Source: Pleurodeles waltl
Taxonomy: Eukaryota > Chordata > Amphibia > Caudata > Salamandridae
Assembly: GCF_031143425.1 (NCBI RefSeq)
Contig: NC_090446.1
Coordinates: 654,989,717-655,053,716, forward strand
Direction of reading: 5' to 3'
Length of the DNA: 64,000 nucleotides
The notes beneath the pieces are model-generated. The model was not told the origin of the DNA, did not search any database, and was given only the letters and a program-made list of their open reading frames with translations. Positions 21,691 through 34,570 of the stretch are shown in pieces (position 1 is the first letter of the stretch; each line of letters starts with the position of its first letter). Position numbers and translations under genes: made by a program.

Positions 21691-22384
21691 TCCTGCACAT
21701 GCTGTTTGGTGTAGTCGTGTTCACCTCATGATTATTTTTTATTTCTAGCTGTTACGACACTGTAACGGGGCACCACTGATGCTGGTTATTATTGATATCA
21801 GCATTCCTGGTGCTTTTGTGCACTTACGTTGAGTATCAATTAGTTCTCTCATGGCACCTATATGAGGGCCATTTATTCTCCTATTTGCTGTTCTCAACAC
21901 CTGTGGAGGATTTGCTCCATGCTATTTGACATGTTTTGGTTGAATTACGTAGCTTCTAGCTTCATCACAGGCAAGCAATGGGTTGTCGTGATGATCATCC
22001 TTTTATGTGCATAGGATCGAAACTTCGTTGACTAAAAGCACTCAGGCACCAGTTGTTGATTGTAATTTGACAAAGGGTGTAGCAGTGTTTGTTAGGCTGT
22101 GACTTGGAATTGTTTATTGTGTCACACAATTTTCTGCCTGTGCTTCTTTTGATGCAAGTTTAATTTGCCCTACAGGGGTTTTCCCCTGAACATTTATTCT
22201 GAATTTGATATTGTATAATACATGTGATTTTAACTGCAGATTCAAGATCAGCTAGGCATTATTATTTTGTTCCCGATGTTTGTGTTTTTTCTATTTCATT
22301 GTCAGTTAGGGACATCTTTTCCCTTAATATATAAGTATCCTCGGCCCCTGCTTATCTTTGAGTTCACTTGTGTTTTGTAATAAT
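21691..22384. other. Unidentified interruption of the minisatellite
   Basis: About 690 bp of unrelated AT-rich sequence separates two blocks of the same minisatellite. It may be an inserted element, but no terminal repeats or target duplications were found. Confidence 0.4.
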
Positions 22385-22870
22385 TATACAGTATGTAAAG
22401 CAGCAAATGCAGGACATTATCCATATTTGCTAATGCACCACCCCTGGGCCAGTATTCATAACACCCCAATGTGCAAACCACCTTCCTCCAATCAGCATCC
22501 CCAATGCCCCAATGTGTAAGGCTCTTTCCATTCCTTAGGCCAACATCCACAATGCTCTAGTATATAAAGTACCATACCTACAACGAGTTGCAATGCCCTA
22601 GTATATGAAGTACTGCCATTTGTCAAGTTTCCAGAATGCCCCGGCATGTAAATCAACAAGACACGGTCAATAGCTCCATTGCCCCAGCATGCACTGCTCT
22701 GTACCTGTGCAGACTCTGCATTGTGCCTTTATGGTAATCAACACAATTAAAATAGCCAATATCTGCAATGACTTAGCATGTAAATCACTGAACCTGTGCC
22801 AGAATCAATTATGTCCAAACATGTAAAGTAGCAACAACAGACTCATATTTTCAAATCCACAAATACATGT
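22385..22870 (+). repeat. Degenerate ~60-bp minisatellite, second block
   Basis: The same unit type as 21245-21690 resumes: CAGTATGTAAAGCAGC, then CCCCAATGTGCAAACCACC, CCCCAATGTGTAAGGCTC, CTCTAGTATATAAAGTACC, CCCTAGTATATGAAGTAC and CCCCGGCATGTAAATCAAC. It ends a few bases before the LTR at 22879. Confidence 0.6.
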
Positions 22871-23899
22871 ATGAGTAATGTTAGACCTGACATGCCTTAG
22901 GGTGGTCACCCCTAACTTTTTGCCTGCCTCCCTCCACTTTTTGGACTCTGTTTTTGCTGGCTTTTAGACTCTGCGCACTTTACCACTGCTAACCAGTGCT
23001 AAAGTGCATATGCTCTCTCCCTTTAAACATGGTAACTTTGGATCATACCCAATTGGACTATTTAATCTACTTATAAGTCCCTAGTAATGTGCACTGTATG
23101 TGCCTAGGGCCTGTATATTAAATGCTACTAGTGGGCCTGCAGCACTGGTTATGCCACCCACTCAAGTATCCCCTTTACCTTGTTCCAGGCCTGCCATTGC
23201 AAGGCCTGTGTGTGCAGTTTCACTGCCGATTCGACTTAGCATTTAAAAGTATTTGCCAAGCCTAAAACTACACTTTTTCTACACATGTCACCTCTAATGT
23301 GTGCCTTAGGTAACCCCTAGAGCAGGGTGCTGTGTGGGTAAAAGGCAGGACATGTACCTGTGTAGTTTACATATCCTGGTAGTGTAAAACCCCTAAATTA
23401 ATTTTTACACTACTGTGAGGCCTGCTCCCTTCATAGGCTAACATTGGGGCTGCCGTCATACATTATTGAAGTGGTAGCTGCTGATCTGAAAGGAGCAGGA
23501 AGGTCATATTTAGTATGGCAAGAATGGTAATACAAAATCCTGCTGACTGGTGAAGTTGGATTCAATATTACTATTCTAGAAATGCCACTTTTAGAAAGTG
23601 ACCATTTCTTTGCACTTAAATCTTTCTGTGCCTTACAATCCACGTCTGGATGGGTTTAGTTGACAGCTCCTTGTGCATTCACTCAGACACACCCCAAACA
23701 CAGGATACTCAGCCTCACTTGCATACATTTGCATTTTGAATGGTTCTTCCTGGGCTGGGAGGGTGGAGGGCCTACTCTGACACAAAGGACTGCCACACCC
23801 CCTACTGGGACCCTGGCAGACAGGATTGAACTGAAAGGGGACCTGGTGCACTATTAAGCCACTCTTTGAAGTCTCCCCCACTTCAAAGGCACATTTGGG

Positions 23900-23906
23900 T
23901 ATAAAA
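23900..23906 (+). promoter_or_regulatory. TATA box of the LTR
   Basis: TATAAAA lies in a GGGTATAAAATAGGGCC context about 1.02 kb into the LTR, the usual U3 arrangement. Transcription would be expected to begin about 25-30 bp downstream. The spacing is an inference. Confidence 0.6.
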
Positions 23907-24941
23907 TAGGGCCTCTGCCCTACCAGCTCAGACACTTGCTGGAGAAGAAACCTGAACCAGAACCTGCATCCTGCCAAGAAGAACTGCCTGGCTGCTCAAA
24001 GGACTCACCTGACTGCTTTCTACAAAGGACTGCTGCCTTGCTGAACTCTTGCCTTGCTGCAGAAGTGCTCTCCAAGGGCTTGGATAGAGCTTGCCTCCTG
24101 TTCCCTGAAGTCACAGGACCAAAAAGACTTCCAACTGGACTCCTTGTGCGCTGAAAAATTCGACACACAGCTTGCTCCGCGGTGAAAAATTCACTGCATG
24201 TCGATCCGGAAAGACACCGCTTGACCCCGCTAGGAAAAGATCGATGTAACGCCTGCAGTGCGACCGGAACTTCGACGCACGGCCCGCCTGGACAACGCTG
24301 CCCAACTTCCAGAGAGGAAATCGACGCAACGCCCACCGGAACGACGCGCAGCCGGATAACAAGCCCAGGATTCCACGCACAGACATCTGGTAATCCCGCG
24401 ACCCACAGAAGGAGACTGCCCGCGCGCCGGAAAACGATGCGCGTCTTCCCCGTGTGAAAAATAATGACGCAAGTCTGTGTGTGAAGGGACCGAACCGCCG
24501 CACACACCATTTTTCCACGCATCTCCTCCTCTGCGGCCCTTTGCAGAGATTTTCCACTCCAAACTAGGTACTTTGTGCTTGAAAGAGACTTTATTTGCTT
24601 TTTAAAAACCTAAGACACTTTGGCCCATATTTATACTTTTTGACGCAAAACTGCGCTAACGCAGTTTTGCGTCAAAAACATTTGCGCCGTCTAACGCCAT
24701 TTTGAAGCGCCATGCGGGCGTCAAATTTATACTTTGACGTACGGCGGCGCAACCAACAGGTGGGAGTCATTATTTCGTGACGCACACAGCGTCGGTCTGT
24801 CGTAAAGGAAACCAACGTAAATGCGACGCACATCACTGTGGGTCGATTTACAACAGCGCAATTGTGAAAACGCTGTTTTTTTTCACGCTATTGCGTTAAA
24901 TTTTTGCGCGAAAACTGCCCTTTCAGCAGAGGAGAGCCAAA

Positions 24942-27900
24942 ATGGATCCCAGATGCCCCAACAGACCCCAGGAGGATGAGAGCAGACCAGGAACCAGCCA
25001 GGAGGATCCATACAGGAACCAGGACATTTAAAAAAAAAAAAGAAAATGTCGCTTCAGTGAAGAGGAGCAGGAAATCCTGGTGAAAGAGGTGACGGAACAC
25101 CAGCACCAACTTTTCATCTCCTCAAAATTGCCACTCAGTAGGAGAGAGGCCATCTGGAAACAAATAGTGGACAAGATCAACAGTGTGGCTGAAGAACGCC
25201 GCACAGTCACTGATTGTAAGAAACGCTGGCATGACTGCAAACGTAGGACAAAAGAGAAAATGGCCAGGAACAGGAAGGCAGCAATGCAGACTGGAGGGGG
25301 GAGTCCAGCACAACAGGAGGCCCTGGACCACATGGAGGAGATGGTCGCAGCCGTCATCCCGGAGGAGATCGTCACAGGGATTCAAGGACTGGACAGCGCA
25401 GACTACCACGACACAACGCACATGCAGGGTAAGTCGCATGGGGAATTAAAATGCAATAATGGGGACTGTAAGCAGGGGGGGGGATACCTACTACACAATG
25501 CATGTAAGTTAGCACATATATGAAGTGGCATGGGTAAAGGGGCATGGCAGGGGGGCATGCCCAGTACTGACCGAAGCTGGGGCACGACAAAATACAGCAA
25601 CAACAACAGTCCCATGGGGACATCCTGTAATTACAACAAGAGAGCCAAGGGAAAGCAGTGACAGGTGGGAAGGCCACTACCTCAAATCCACATCCAGGCA
25701 CTTGTATTGCAAAATCTATTCTACATCAACTAGGTCCCTATCTGTAATGCAGTAGCAAAAACAACAACTGCAATGTAACTGCCACAACAGTTGACAATAA
25801 CACCTCTCATCTCTGTGCAGCTATAGTACCAAATGGCAGGAACCCCCCCTGGAACATACATACCTAAATTAGGGGGTGAGGATGACATCCGCAACTACTC
25901 CTAGAAATAAGACAAAGGTACCAGTACACTCAAATGCCGAATGTCCATACCTGACACATACATAAGCCTAAGTAACCAGCAATAGGAGCCACACAGCACT
26001 AACGACACACACATGCTGCATACGTCAGGGTCCCTCACGTGCCTGGCTAACAAGGCTACATCACTAATGTCATACTGCTCAGACAACAACATTCAGGCAA
26101 CTGGGCACTGAAACACACCTGCACAGTCTGAAAAACAAATAGGACATTCATACGATAAACAGGCCAATCCAGTAAGACACACATGACCCAACATCATCTT
26201 CAAACATCAGCAATGTTTACATCCATACCACATCCTAACATTGACATGCATAGGTAATGCCACGTAACATGTACAGTTCATGCAATGTGAATAAAAAGTG
26301 TATGGGGCAGGGCCTGAGAGGCAAGTGTGCTAGCAGGGCAGTCACAACACCCACAGTCAGTCAAAGTGTATTGTGGCAAGTGAAACGTATACATTGCGCA
26401 TTAGCTTCAGGCTTTAGGCCTTTGTGCATCTTACCCTGAATGTACTTATACTCATTTGCTCACATCTAAGAGCCTCAGAGCACTTTGCACTAAATGATTC
26501 TCATTGCCCTTCCTATCAGTTAATGTAGCAAATAGCCAGTCTTAAGGTGTGGTCAATTAGTCAAATCACACTGTTTTGCCTACTTCTGCACTGGAGTTTG
26601 CCAGAACATATTCACTCTGTGCCCCAGTCAAGGATACAGTCTGGTACGTTGCTGATAGATGTGGTAGGGGTTAAGGATTGGCATTCCTGCGTAGGGAAAC
26701 TTTGTCATCACCATGACATATGACTTTTAAAATCACTTCCTTGTCCCAAGACACGCAAGAGGGAGTTTCCAAACAGAAAATCACAACTAGATGCTGCCTG
26801 CCTTGCTGCTGATGCACAACCAGATCACAGCCCATTCCTCTGATATGAGGGATGATGTCTCCCCTGTGATTCAGACAGGCAAGCTCCAAACTTAACATGC
26901 TGTGCTATACATAGAACAAGCAGAGGGAGAGTAGAAACTGTTAGGCACCATGACAGCTGTGTACTAATGTATTACTCTCCTGCGGACTATTTCAATTCTA
27001 ACAGTGTGTATTGTTTGGGTTATTGGGGCTCACACCTAAATTTCTACAAGTCAGTTGTACAATGAAACTTCATATTAAACAAATACTGTCTTTGTCATTT
27101 GTGTATGGGAACATACCGGAAAAGACATAATTGTGTAGGATCTGAGTGACCACGACTTCCCTGAGAAGTTCCAAAGATGTCATGCGCTCGGATGTCTAAA
27201 CATTCCTTTGATGTGGGAGACCAGAGGCACTGCTAGTTAGTCTGAGCAAAATGAAATATCTGGGTGACAGAGTTATTTACAAGTGGGTCAAACTTAGTCC
27301 CCCACACCATTAGCTATCCTGCTGCTTATAAAGCCAAGAATCACATGTAGGATAATGAGAGCCCACCCAACAAAATGTCCCTCCATAACAATAGTTAAAC
27401 ACCGAGGGAGGAGTAGGACAAAAAAAAGCCTATTCCTAAATTATTACAAAGCAACACCTAGAGGCGACCTGGCAGACATGTCTGATAGCTCCATATCATA
27501 CATGTGACACACAGGTGGGCCATAGGCCTACAACAATGCCCTATGACGGACAGCAGATACCAAGACAAACACAGAGTACAAAGTTAAGGCATCCAAAGGC
27601 TTCTATCTTAGTGCAAAATTGTCACAACACAGACACACTAATTGTACCCTGTTTCATTGCAGAGGAACACGGATCTCCTGCTGATATGCCTGTCCATGAG
27701 TTCCCTGATGACATGGATGACGAGACCATCAACCTCCCACAAGAGACCATTCAAATGGTCCTTGAAAGCCTCCAAACCCCACCTTCAGTCACAAGGAGGA
27801 GCACAGAAGAAGCAGCCACCACAGGAGAACCACCCGCCACCCCAATTGTAAGACCTGCCAGCTCCAACACAGCTGAGGACTCTGACGACACTGGCACCAG

Positions 27901-28423
27901 CTTTGAAAGAACAGTCGTTGGGGTCCAGCGGGAGCTGACCAAGGAGGTGCGGGTGGGGATGCAAACTATGGCAGCCAGCCTTGAGGGGGTGCGTTCGTGC
28001 ATGTTGTCAACTGCAGATCAGGCAGCTGCAATGCAAGCACGAACATCGCTCTTGGAGGAACTTTTAAAAACACAGAAGGAAATCTGCACAGCTGTCATCC
28101 AGTTGACACAACAACTCCAACTGCAAGCCAGTCAACGTGTGCACGAATGCAACATAGAACCCCTCAGGGCCGACCTGGCTGCCTACCATTGTGATGTGGC
28201 TGCCATTCTGAAAAACCAGCAGGCCCTCCTTGCTGCAGTACTGCCCTTCATTACTCGACAGGGAGCAGCCCCCGGGATGTCTGCCTCCATGTCTTCTAAC
28301 ACTGAGGTGTGTGTTGCCCCTTCACAACCAACAACAACAAGGACACACCAGGCAACACACACATCAGAAGAAGAAGACATGGAACAGATTACATTCACAC
28401 GCAAGAGTACCCGGAAGCCCTAG
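24942..28423 (+). pseudogene. Harbinger-1 Myb/SANT-like DNA-binding protein gene (one premature stop)
   Basis: In PIF/Harbinger elements this partner binds transposon DNA and helps bring the transposase to the nucleus and to the ends. Exon 1 runs 24942-25428 (donor G|GTAAGT) and exon 2 runs 27663-28423 (acceptor TTCATTGCAG). Together they are 1,248 nt, an exact 416 codons, which supports the junction. After an acidic N-terminus comes CRFSEEEQEILVKEV. The trihelix-like Myb segment follows, with AIWKQIVDKIN and CKKRWHDCKRRTKEKMA, then a TGGG turn. Exon 2 is acidic, then has a long helical region (about residues 240-340) and a basic tail. A TAA at 25029-25031, just before an A-run, breaks the frame at codon 30. 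The rest is open, so decay looks recent. Confidence 0.85.
25429..27662 (+). other. Intron of the Harbinger-1 Myb gene
   Basis: The 2.2-kb interval is bounded by GTAAGT and a pyrimidine-tract plus CAG acceptor. It contains no recognisable gene or TE terminus. The adjoining frames at 25525-27490 appear random. Confidence 0.7.
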
Positions 28424-29975
28424 TCCCTGCACCATGGCCTACTCTGACCAAGGTCCTACGTTTTGACACATGCCAGTCTCACTACAACTACACTCAATGA
28501 CTGTTCGGCAATCCACTGTATGACTTGTCCCTATTGCCAGTGAATGTCTCTCTCCTACTATTTGGCAATTCCTGTTCCTCTGCACTGTCTGTGACATCAC
28601 CCCAGCATGTCAGGAGCATCATCCACACCCCGTCTGTAGGATCACCATGTAAGAATGCACCAGAACGGACTCAGCTAACATTGTGAATGGACATTTTGCA
28701 CTACACCACCTATAAATAAATATCACTTGCACACCTATTGTGTCTCTGTGTTATTTCACACTTCAAATGTGCAGTACATAACTCCAAAGTGGCTGTGTGG
28801 CAACCATGTAGATTCTCTATACTACTGTCCTGATTTCATGTATACTGAAACATCTGTGCATCGGCCAGGATTGCATCATAGCCTTACTATACTGAGGAAA
28901 ATAACTGATGAAGGGACTAAGCACACACAATCATGCTGTGTTGGACAGAATGATGCACCATCTATAGCTATTCTAGACAACTAATGGTGGCTGAGAAATG
29001 TAGGCACCATGCAATACTAAAATTAGAAATAATGCTGTAAAATGTAAGGAATCATAAACAAATTACACTGCATCAATCACCCTTACGGCGTATACTTCCA
29101 TGAAGGAAAGTCATGCTGAATCAGTACACACATGATGTAGGTCAGCAATGACAGCAACAAGACAAGAGTGTGAACAAATCCTCATCTACAAAGATCTCCC
29201 TGAACTTCACACTGCTGTCCGACCTATCTATTTACCTACAATAACAAGTCTGGAAGCACTCTTTGTGAAGTAGGATACAAGCCAACCCAAAACCTTGATG
29301 ATCAATGCACACTACCAATGGTGGGTCTCCCACATGGTGGATACTTACCAAGTTAGCACACGGGTAGCTGGCATGTTAAACCTCAATAGCCTGGGGATAG
29401 CGAGCATAGGACACAAATGTCATACTAAAACATTCTGCTACACTGATGTCAAGGCCATGATAATGTAGCACCTAACGCATCATGTAAAGGGTTAACTAAA
29501 TTTTTATTTCAAAGAAGTAATAAAAGAGGCAACTAAGGGAAAGGTAAACCTACACTAATCTAACCTGACTACTACTAACCCCCAACTGTCCCTAACTAAC
29601 CTAAGCTAAACTTACTCTACACATGTAACGAAACGATCTAAACATCAACCCCCCACCCACCATTATGAGACAAGACACATGCAGGACAACACTTACTAAC
29701 CTACACACATACTATACTATCCTAAACAAACATATATTTTTTTGGTATTTTTTATTTTTTTATTTATTTAAACAGGAATCCCAACATTGCCCCCCACCCA
29801 CCCACCCACACAAAAATAGAAGATAGAAAGAATAAGGACCCCCCACCCTCTTACCTAACACTAACTAAGCTAATTACCTACACTTATCCTATAACTAACC
29901 CCCCAAACCCAACTAACAGTATAAAATAGGAAAGAGGTGAGAGGGGAGGGGTAAAAGTTCAGGAGGGCAAAAGTA
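28424..29975. other. Convergent intergenic region of Harbinger-1
   Basis: Both neighbouring genes end here. The stretch near 29580-29830 (CTAACC-rich, then TATATTTTTTT and CCCCACCCACC) has a reverse-complement counterpart downstream of the accessory gene in Harbinger-2 (about 59050-59260). It is therefore ancestral 3' sequence of the family rather than a later insertion. No coding sequence is seen. Confidence 0.6.
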
Positions 29976-32900
29976 CTACAGATTTGCCCTCCGTAGTGTG
30001 CGCCTGATGGAGCGCACCTTCTTTTTGACCTCATTCATGTTCTCCGTCAGGTTGTCCACCTTTCTAATCAACTTGTCCAATTTTCGGGACAATGCCTGGA
30101 AGGCCGCTGGGTCGATAGGAGGGTCAGTGCTGGTTTGCGTGCCGGTGGAGGTGGATGTTGTGGCAGGAGTTGTGTGGCCACGGGACAGTCCTGCTCCCAC
30201 CACACGGCTGGGTCCAGGTCTGGAGGAAGATGCTTGGTCCGTTGCTGGGTCCACTTGGGCAGACCTGGTGGATGTAGTGTCGGTGGTTGTTGGTGGCACC
30301 GTTGGGGGAGCCTGTGGTGTGGCCTACCACGCCCCGGAGGCCCGATCTGAATGGTACTTGCGGGCCATCCTCCGATACCCACACTGCACCTGCAGGATGT
30401 GCCTGTATCTCATCGCACGGCGCTCAAAATGGTTGCGATCAGCGGCACTCAGGTTTGCAGCTGTGAAGAGAAAAGGCAAATATTTAGCTTTGGATTTGCA
30501 GTGGGTGGAATACCACAATGGGTCATTTGTCCATTACTAGAAATGTATTGGTTGCAGCAATTGTTACAACATAGTTCACGGAAAGGCTCAGAGGAAGTAC
30601 ATGTGAAGCATGCATACGTAAGGGCATATCACACCTCGCATATCCATGTCTCTACATGATGTATGACATCACCCTAAACTACTCATCCAAATCATACCTA
30701 AGGCATTTGACATTATGGCACCACCTCTTCCGCATACTGACTTCACTACATATGTCATTCTATGTGATAACAATCACACTCCTCACTCAATGGCATTTGG
30801 AATTAGTAGTGTGCTAAGATTGAACCCCTGGCCCAGAATCATATGTCCACACTAGGGGCCAGATGTAGGAATTTGGAAAATGCAACTAGCAATTTGCAAT
30901 GCAGAACGGTGTCTCTGACACCGTCTGCGAGTCGCTATGGGGTCCCTAAGACCCACCTCATGAACATCAATGATGTGCGTTCCAAGTTGCGCCACCTTAG
31001 CGACTATGGGCACTCACGGGGATGGAGGCCTGCTGGGAACAGCAGACCTCCATGGACGTGACTGCTTTTAAATAAAGCAGGTTATTTTTCCCCAAGTGTA
31101 GGCCGTTTACCTGAAAGGAAAATGAGCTGCAATTAGTTAAAAATCACAACAAATTCAATCTTGGATCATTTCACGGTAATTAGTGGTCCCTTAGACCACT
31201 GGCTGTTTTGTGCTGGATTATTTTGGTCCACTCACAAAGGTGAAGGGTTACAATGGGGACCCCTTCCAGTTAGCAAGTGGGTTACCATCCACTTCAAGTG
31301 GATGATAACAGCGACTCACTTTGCAACCACGTACTCGGTTGCAAATGGGATTGCCTACCACTGTGAGTTGCAAGTAGGTCTGGTAAACCCCTTAATATTT
31401 TGCAATTTGAAAAGCATTTTGCTAATATGTTCATGACCACCAAATACAATTTGGAATCGTAAACAGACGTTTGCAACTCACAAACAGAAATGTATGCCAT
31501 TTGCAACGTGTAGACATTTTGCTACATCTGGCCCTAGGTACTCACTCAAGTCACAAAAGGTGTCAAGTACGTGTAACATACTGGTTGCTACAGTCCTAGG
31601 TACCCTGTTTCACAGTAACATCCCAGTCTTTGTGGGTGGTGTGGGAAGAACAACCAACAATCCCATGTTCAATGCACACCCTGGAGTGTTTAGAAAGTTC
31701 CACAAGTATGTGCCTTCATACACAACACCTATGAAGGGCTAGCAACACGTTGTAGTCAGCCAAACATTGTCACATCCCAGGTCCACACATGTCAAAATGA
31801 TATGACTTAGGCCAACATGACATACTATCAGTGAGGCATGTTTTACAACACACACAGAGGAGGTAGAACACCCATTCTGATGATTCCACAGAACACCTAG
31901 GCCATTGCACTCAAGTCACACACACTTCTAGTTCACCTTGTGGAAGTACATGCCCCCGGAAGATCCGACCTACAGTGTACACAGTCCATCCTCAACTAGG
32001 AAGAAGCACTTGTCATCAAAGCCATGTGCCTAAGCTATCTGGGAGACCGTCAGTCTGATATGCAGACTCAGTTCATGGCAAGTCCCTGACCAAGTCTAAC
32101 ATTGACCAGTGTATTCCAAATGAGTCATACCATTCCCCATTTCCGCACAACTGGAATGACCTACAGACCCTCAAACTGAGAGATGGCTAGGTATTTCTTT
32201 ACAGAAACAGAAGTCCTATTTGATATCACACTAAAACAACAATGCCAATGAACGGCGAGCGCATCAAATCATGAATTCTCTTGAACACACAGTAATCCAT
32301 CATGCTTCTTTACCAAACAATGAAAATGGCACTCAGGCGACACTCACTGTAGGTATCGGGGTCGTCAAAATGTGCCACCTCTCCCACGGTGTACGGGGCT
32401 GGTCCACCTGTAAAGCATGAAAGGAAGAATATACTCAGACTGGGTGAACTGACAAATAATTTCAGTTACAATGACACTGTGTGAATATGACATGGTAATG
32501 ATAGACTTTCAGACATGCTCATACTGCATGGATGACTTTGTATTCAACATTATCATTGGATGAGTCTCCTGCTACAGTGACAGACCCCACTACACACATG
32601 CAGTGGCCAGGACAGTCATGTGTCGGCCAAGTTAATCCTCCATTAGTATGCCCCACCAATAATGTTATCCATACATCTCAGCATGTGCATCCCAGAGAGA
32701 CATTCCAAAACTGGTTCCATGAGGACTGCATGACCCCTCACAATCAAACAGGCTAGGTGGACATGTTCAACACACAGCAACCACACACACATGTGACATA
32801 TGTGTGGACAACATAACTAACTTCATGTGACGTGAAGCCAACACACATGTATAGCATCATCATGGGTATCTAATTTTCTGTCTAGCTATGGCGTCTACAT

Positions 32901-33660
32901 ATGTAGGTATGTTGTTTCAACATGACTTACTCACTGGCCATTATGACCAGTAGAGTACAAATAGAGCCGTTCACGTGTTGCTTTTCTGACACAAATGCAA
33001 CACTACATTACATACAGCTACAGGCATCTGGTATGTGTTGCAAAAATGAGCCATCGGACTGGTAGCATTGGTCTTCATACACATTCTGCAACAAATACAC
33101 ATTAGGGCACATATGTATACCTTTGTAGCGCATCATTTGCATCATTTTGTTACGCAGAGAGGGGGCTACTTAGCAAAATACAGATAGAAGTTGCAATTTT
33201 CTGCTGTTCTTGCGTGTAAATGTTTTGCAAAAATGGGGATATATGTGTATAACCATGGGCCTAGGTTTACCTAGCATTACACACAGTCTGCTACTTATTT
33301 AGCAGATTGGGTAACAATCATCACATGTTCCCACACAGATTTCTAATTTTCCCATGTAATTGATTTGTACTCACCAACATGGCCACCAATCCGGAGTCCC
33401 AGGTGGTCCAGCAGGTCCTGTTCCCTGGTGATCAGATCTGCCCAGCGGTGCTTGAGTTGATGGACATTTCGCATGCTCCCGTAGACCCGGACCAGGTGAT
33501 GGCGCACCTTCTCCCACCGGATTTTCCTAGCCTCCGTGTGATACCCCTGTATCACACGGCCCCCAGCCTCCAGCATCAGTGGGAGGAAATGGCTAACTAG
33601 CCATATGAATCCCCCCAATTCATCTTCACCCATCCTGGACAGGCGAGGCCTACCTGACAT
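29976..33660 (-). pseudogene. Harbinger-1 accessory gene: SANT-like plus coiled coil, three exons
   Basis: Function is unknown. Exons on the minus strand are 33660-33375 (ATG; donor G|GTGAGT), 32407-32348 (60 nt) and 30460-29976. They sum to 831 nt, an exact 277 codons. Exon 1 begins MSGRPRLSRMGEDELG and includes IRWEKVRHHLVRVYG and RNVHQLKHRWADL, a tryptophan-spaced helical pattern like a SANT/Myb fold. Exon 2 encodes GGPAPYTVGEVAHFDDPDTY. Exon 3 has MRYRHILQV, a Thr/Ser/Pro-rich spacer and a basic heptad-like C-terminus (LDKLIRKVDNLTENM, RSIRRTLRRANL). A TAG at 30324-30326 interrupts exon 3, where the Harbinger-2 copy has tryptophan. The gene lies downstream of the transposase on the same strand. 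Confidence 0.78.
30856..31534. mobile_element. Harbinger-type MITE inside the accessory-gene intron
   Basis: The 679-bp element begins GGGCCAGATGTAGGAA and ends TTGCTACATCTGGCCC. It is flanked by a 3-bp duplication TAG (30853-30855 and 31535-31537). It sits between exons 2 and 3 of the accessory gene and is absent from the equivalent intron of Harbinger-2, so it inserted after the copies separated. There is no coding capacity. Confidence 0.85.
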
Positions 33661-34079
33661 ATTTAGAGCTCTAAAAATGGTCAAATGAAATATGAAAGTA
33701 AAAGTGGGAAATGGGGAAAGGTAGAGGTGTGAAAGAAAAAGAAAAAGTAGAAAAATAGCCCAACTAACCCCCCAAACTATGCTACCCACAACAGACTCCC
33801 ACAGACAATACAAACTATCACAGGAATAGACAAAACAAGACTAAACAGACAGAGACAATGTTATACAACAAGAATAGATTGACAAAAAGACAAAATACAA
33901 GGGACACAGGACACAAAAGCAGTAAAACACAGGACAACACCTTTCACACAACCACACAGTCTAGATAAATCTGAGACTGCAAAGTGAAAGTGAAAGTTAA
34001 CTCCCAGTACAGATTTGGTAAACAGGATATCCTATTACATCACTTCCTGCATAAAATGGCCGCCGTTTTTATTTTCCCG

Positions 34080-34570
34080 TTATGCGTCATATTTTCACGC
34101 ATACACAATTGTGCGTCATTTTTTTTTTACGCATTACATTGCACATGATGCCGAGTCAAAAAATATGATATGAATATTAATATTTTTTATTGTACATGAG
34201 ATGACCAACATATTGTCCATGTAGCGTCAATTTTACCACGCATACATCATGGGCGTCATTTTTTTTCCACGTACAGTAGTGCACATGATGCGGAGTCAAA
34301 AAATATGATATGAATATTAATATTTTTTAATGTACATGAGATGACCAACATATTGTCCATGTAGCGTCAATTTTACCACGCATACATCATGGGCGTAATT
34401 TTTTTTCCACGTACAGTAGTGCACATGATGCAGAGTCAAAAAAATTGATGATGTAAATTATACTTTGAAGGCGAAATATTAAGACACTTTTGGATACATT
34501 TGTATTTGACTCTGCATTGTGTGCACTCATGTACGTGAACAAATTATGACGCCCATGCTGTATGCGTAGA
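34080..34570. repeat. 140-bp tandem repeat followed by an inverted copy
   Basis: The word GCACATGATG occurs at 34141, 34281 and 34421, a 140-bp period with about 2.4 copies. Each unit contains GAGTCAAAAAA, TATGATATGAATATTAATATT, GACCAACATATTGTCCATG and ACGCATACATCATGGGCGT. An inverted partial copy follows at about 34505-34570 (GACTCTGCATTGTGTGCAC, then GACGCCCATGCTGTATGCGT). The block lies between the transposase and accessory genes of Harbinger-1, about 0.4 kb upstream of the accessory-gene start. Confidence 0.85.

Noticed and set aside
29998..30540. 180-codon + strand frame
   Set aside because: It is the antisense shadow of accessory-gene exon 3, which is supported by the Harbinger-2 copy and splice sites.
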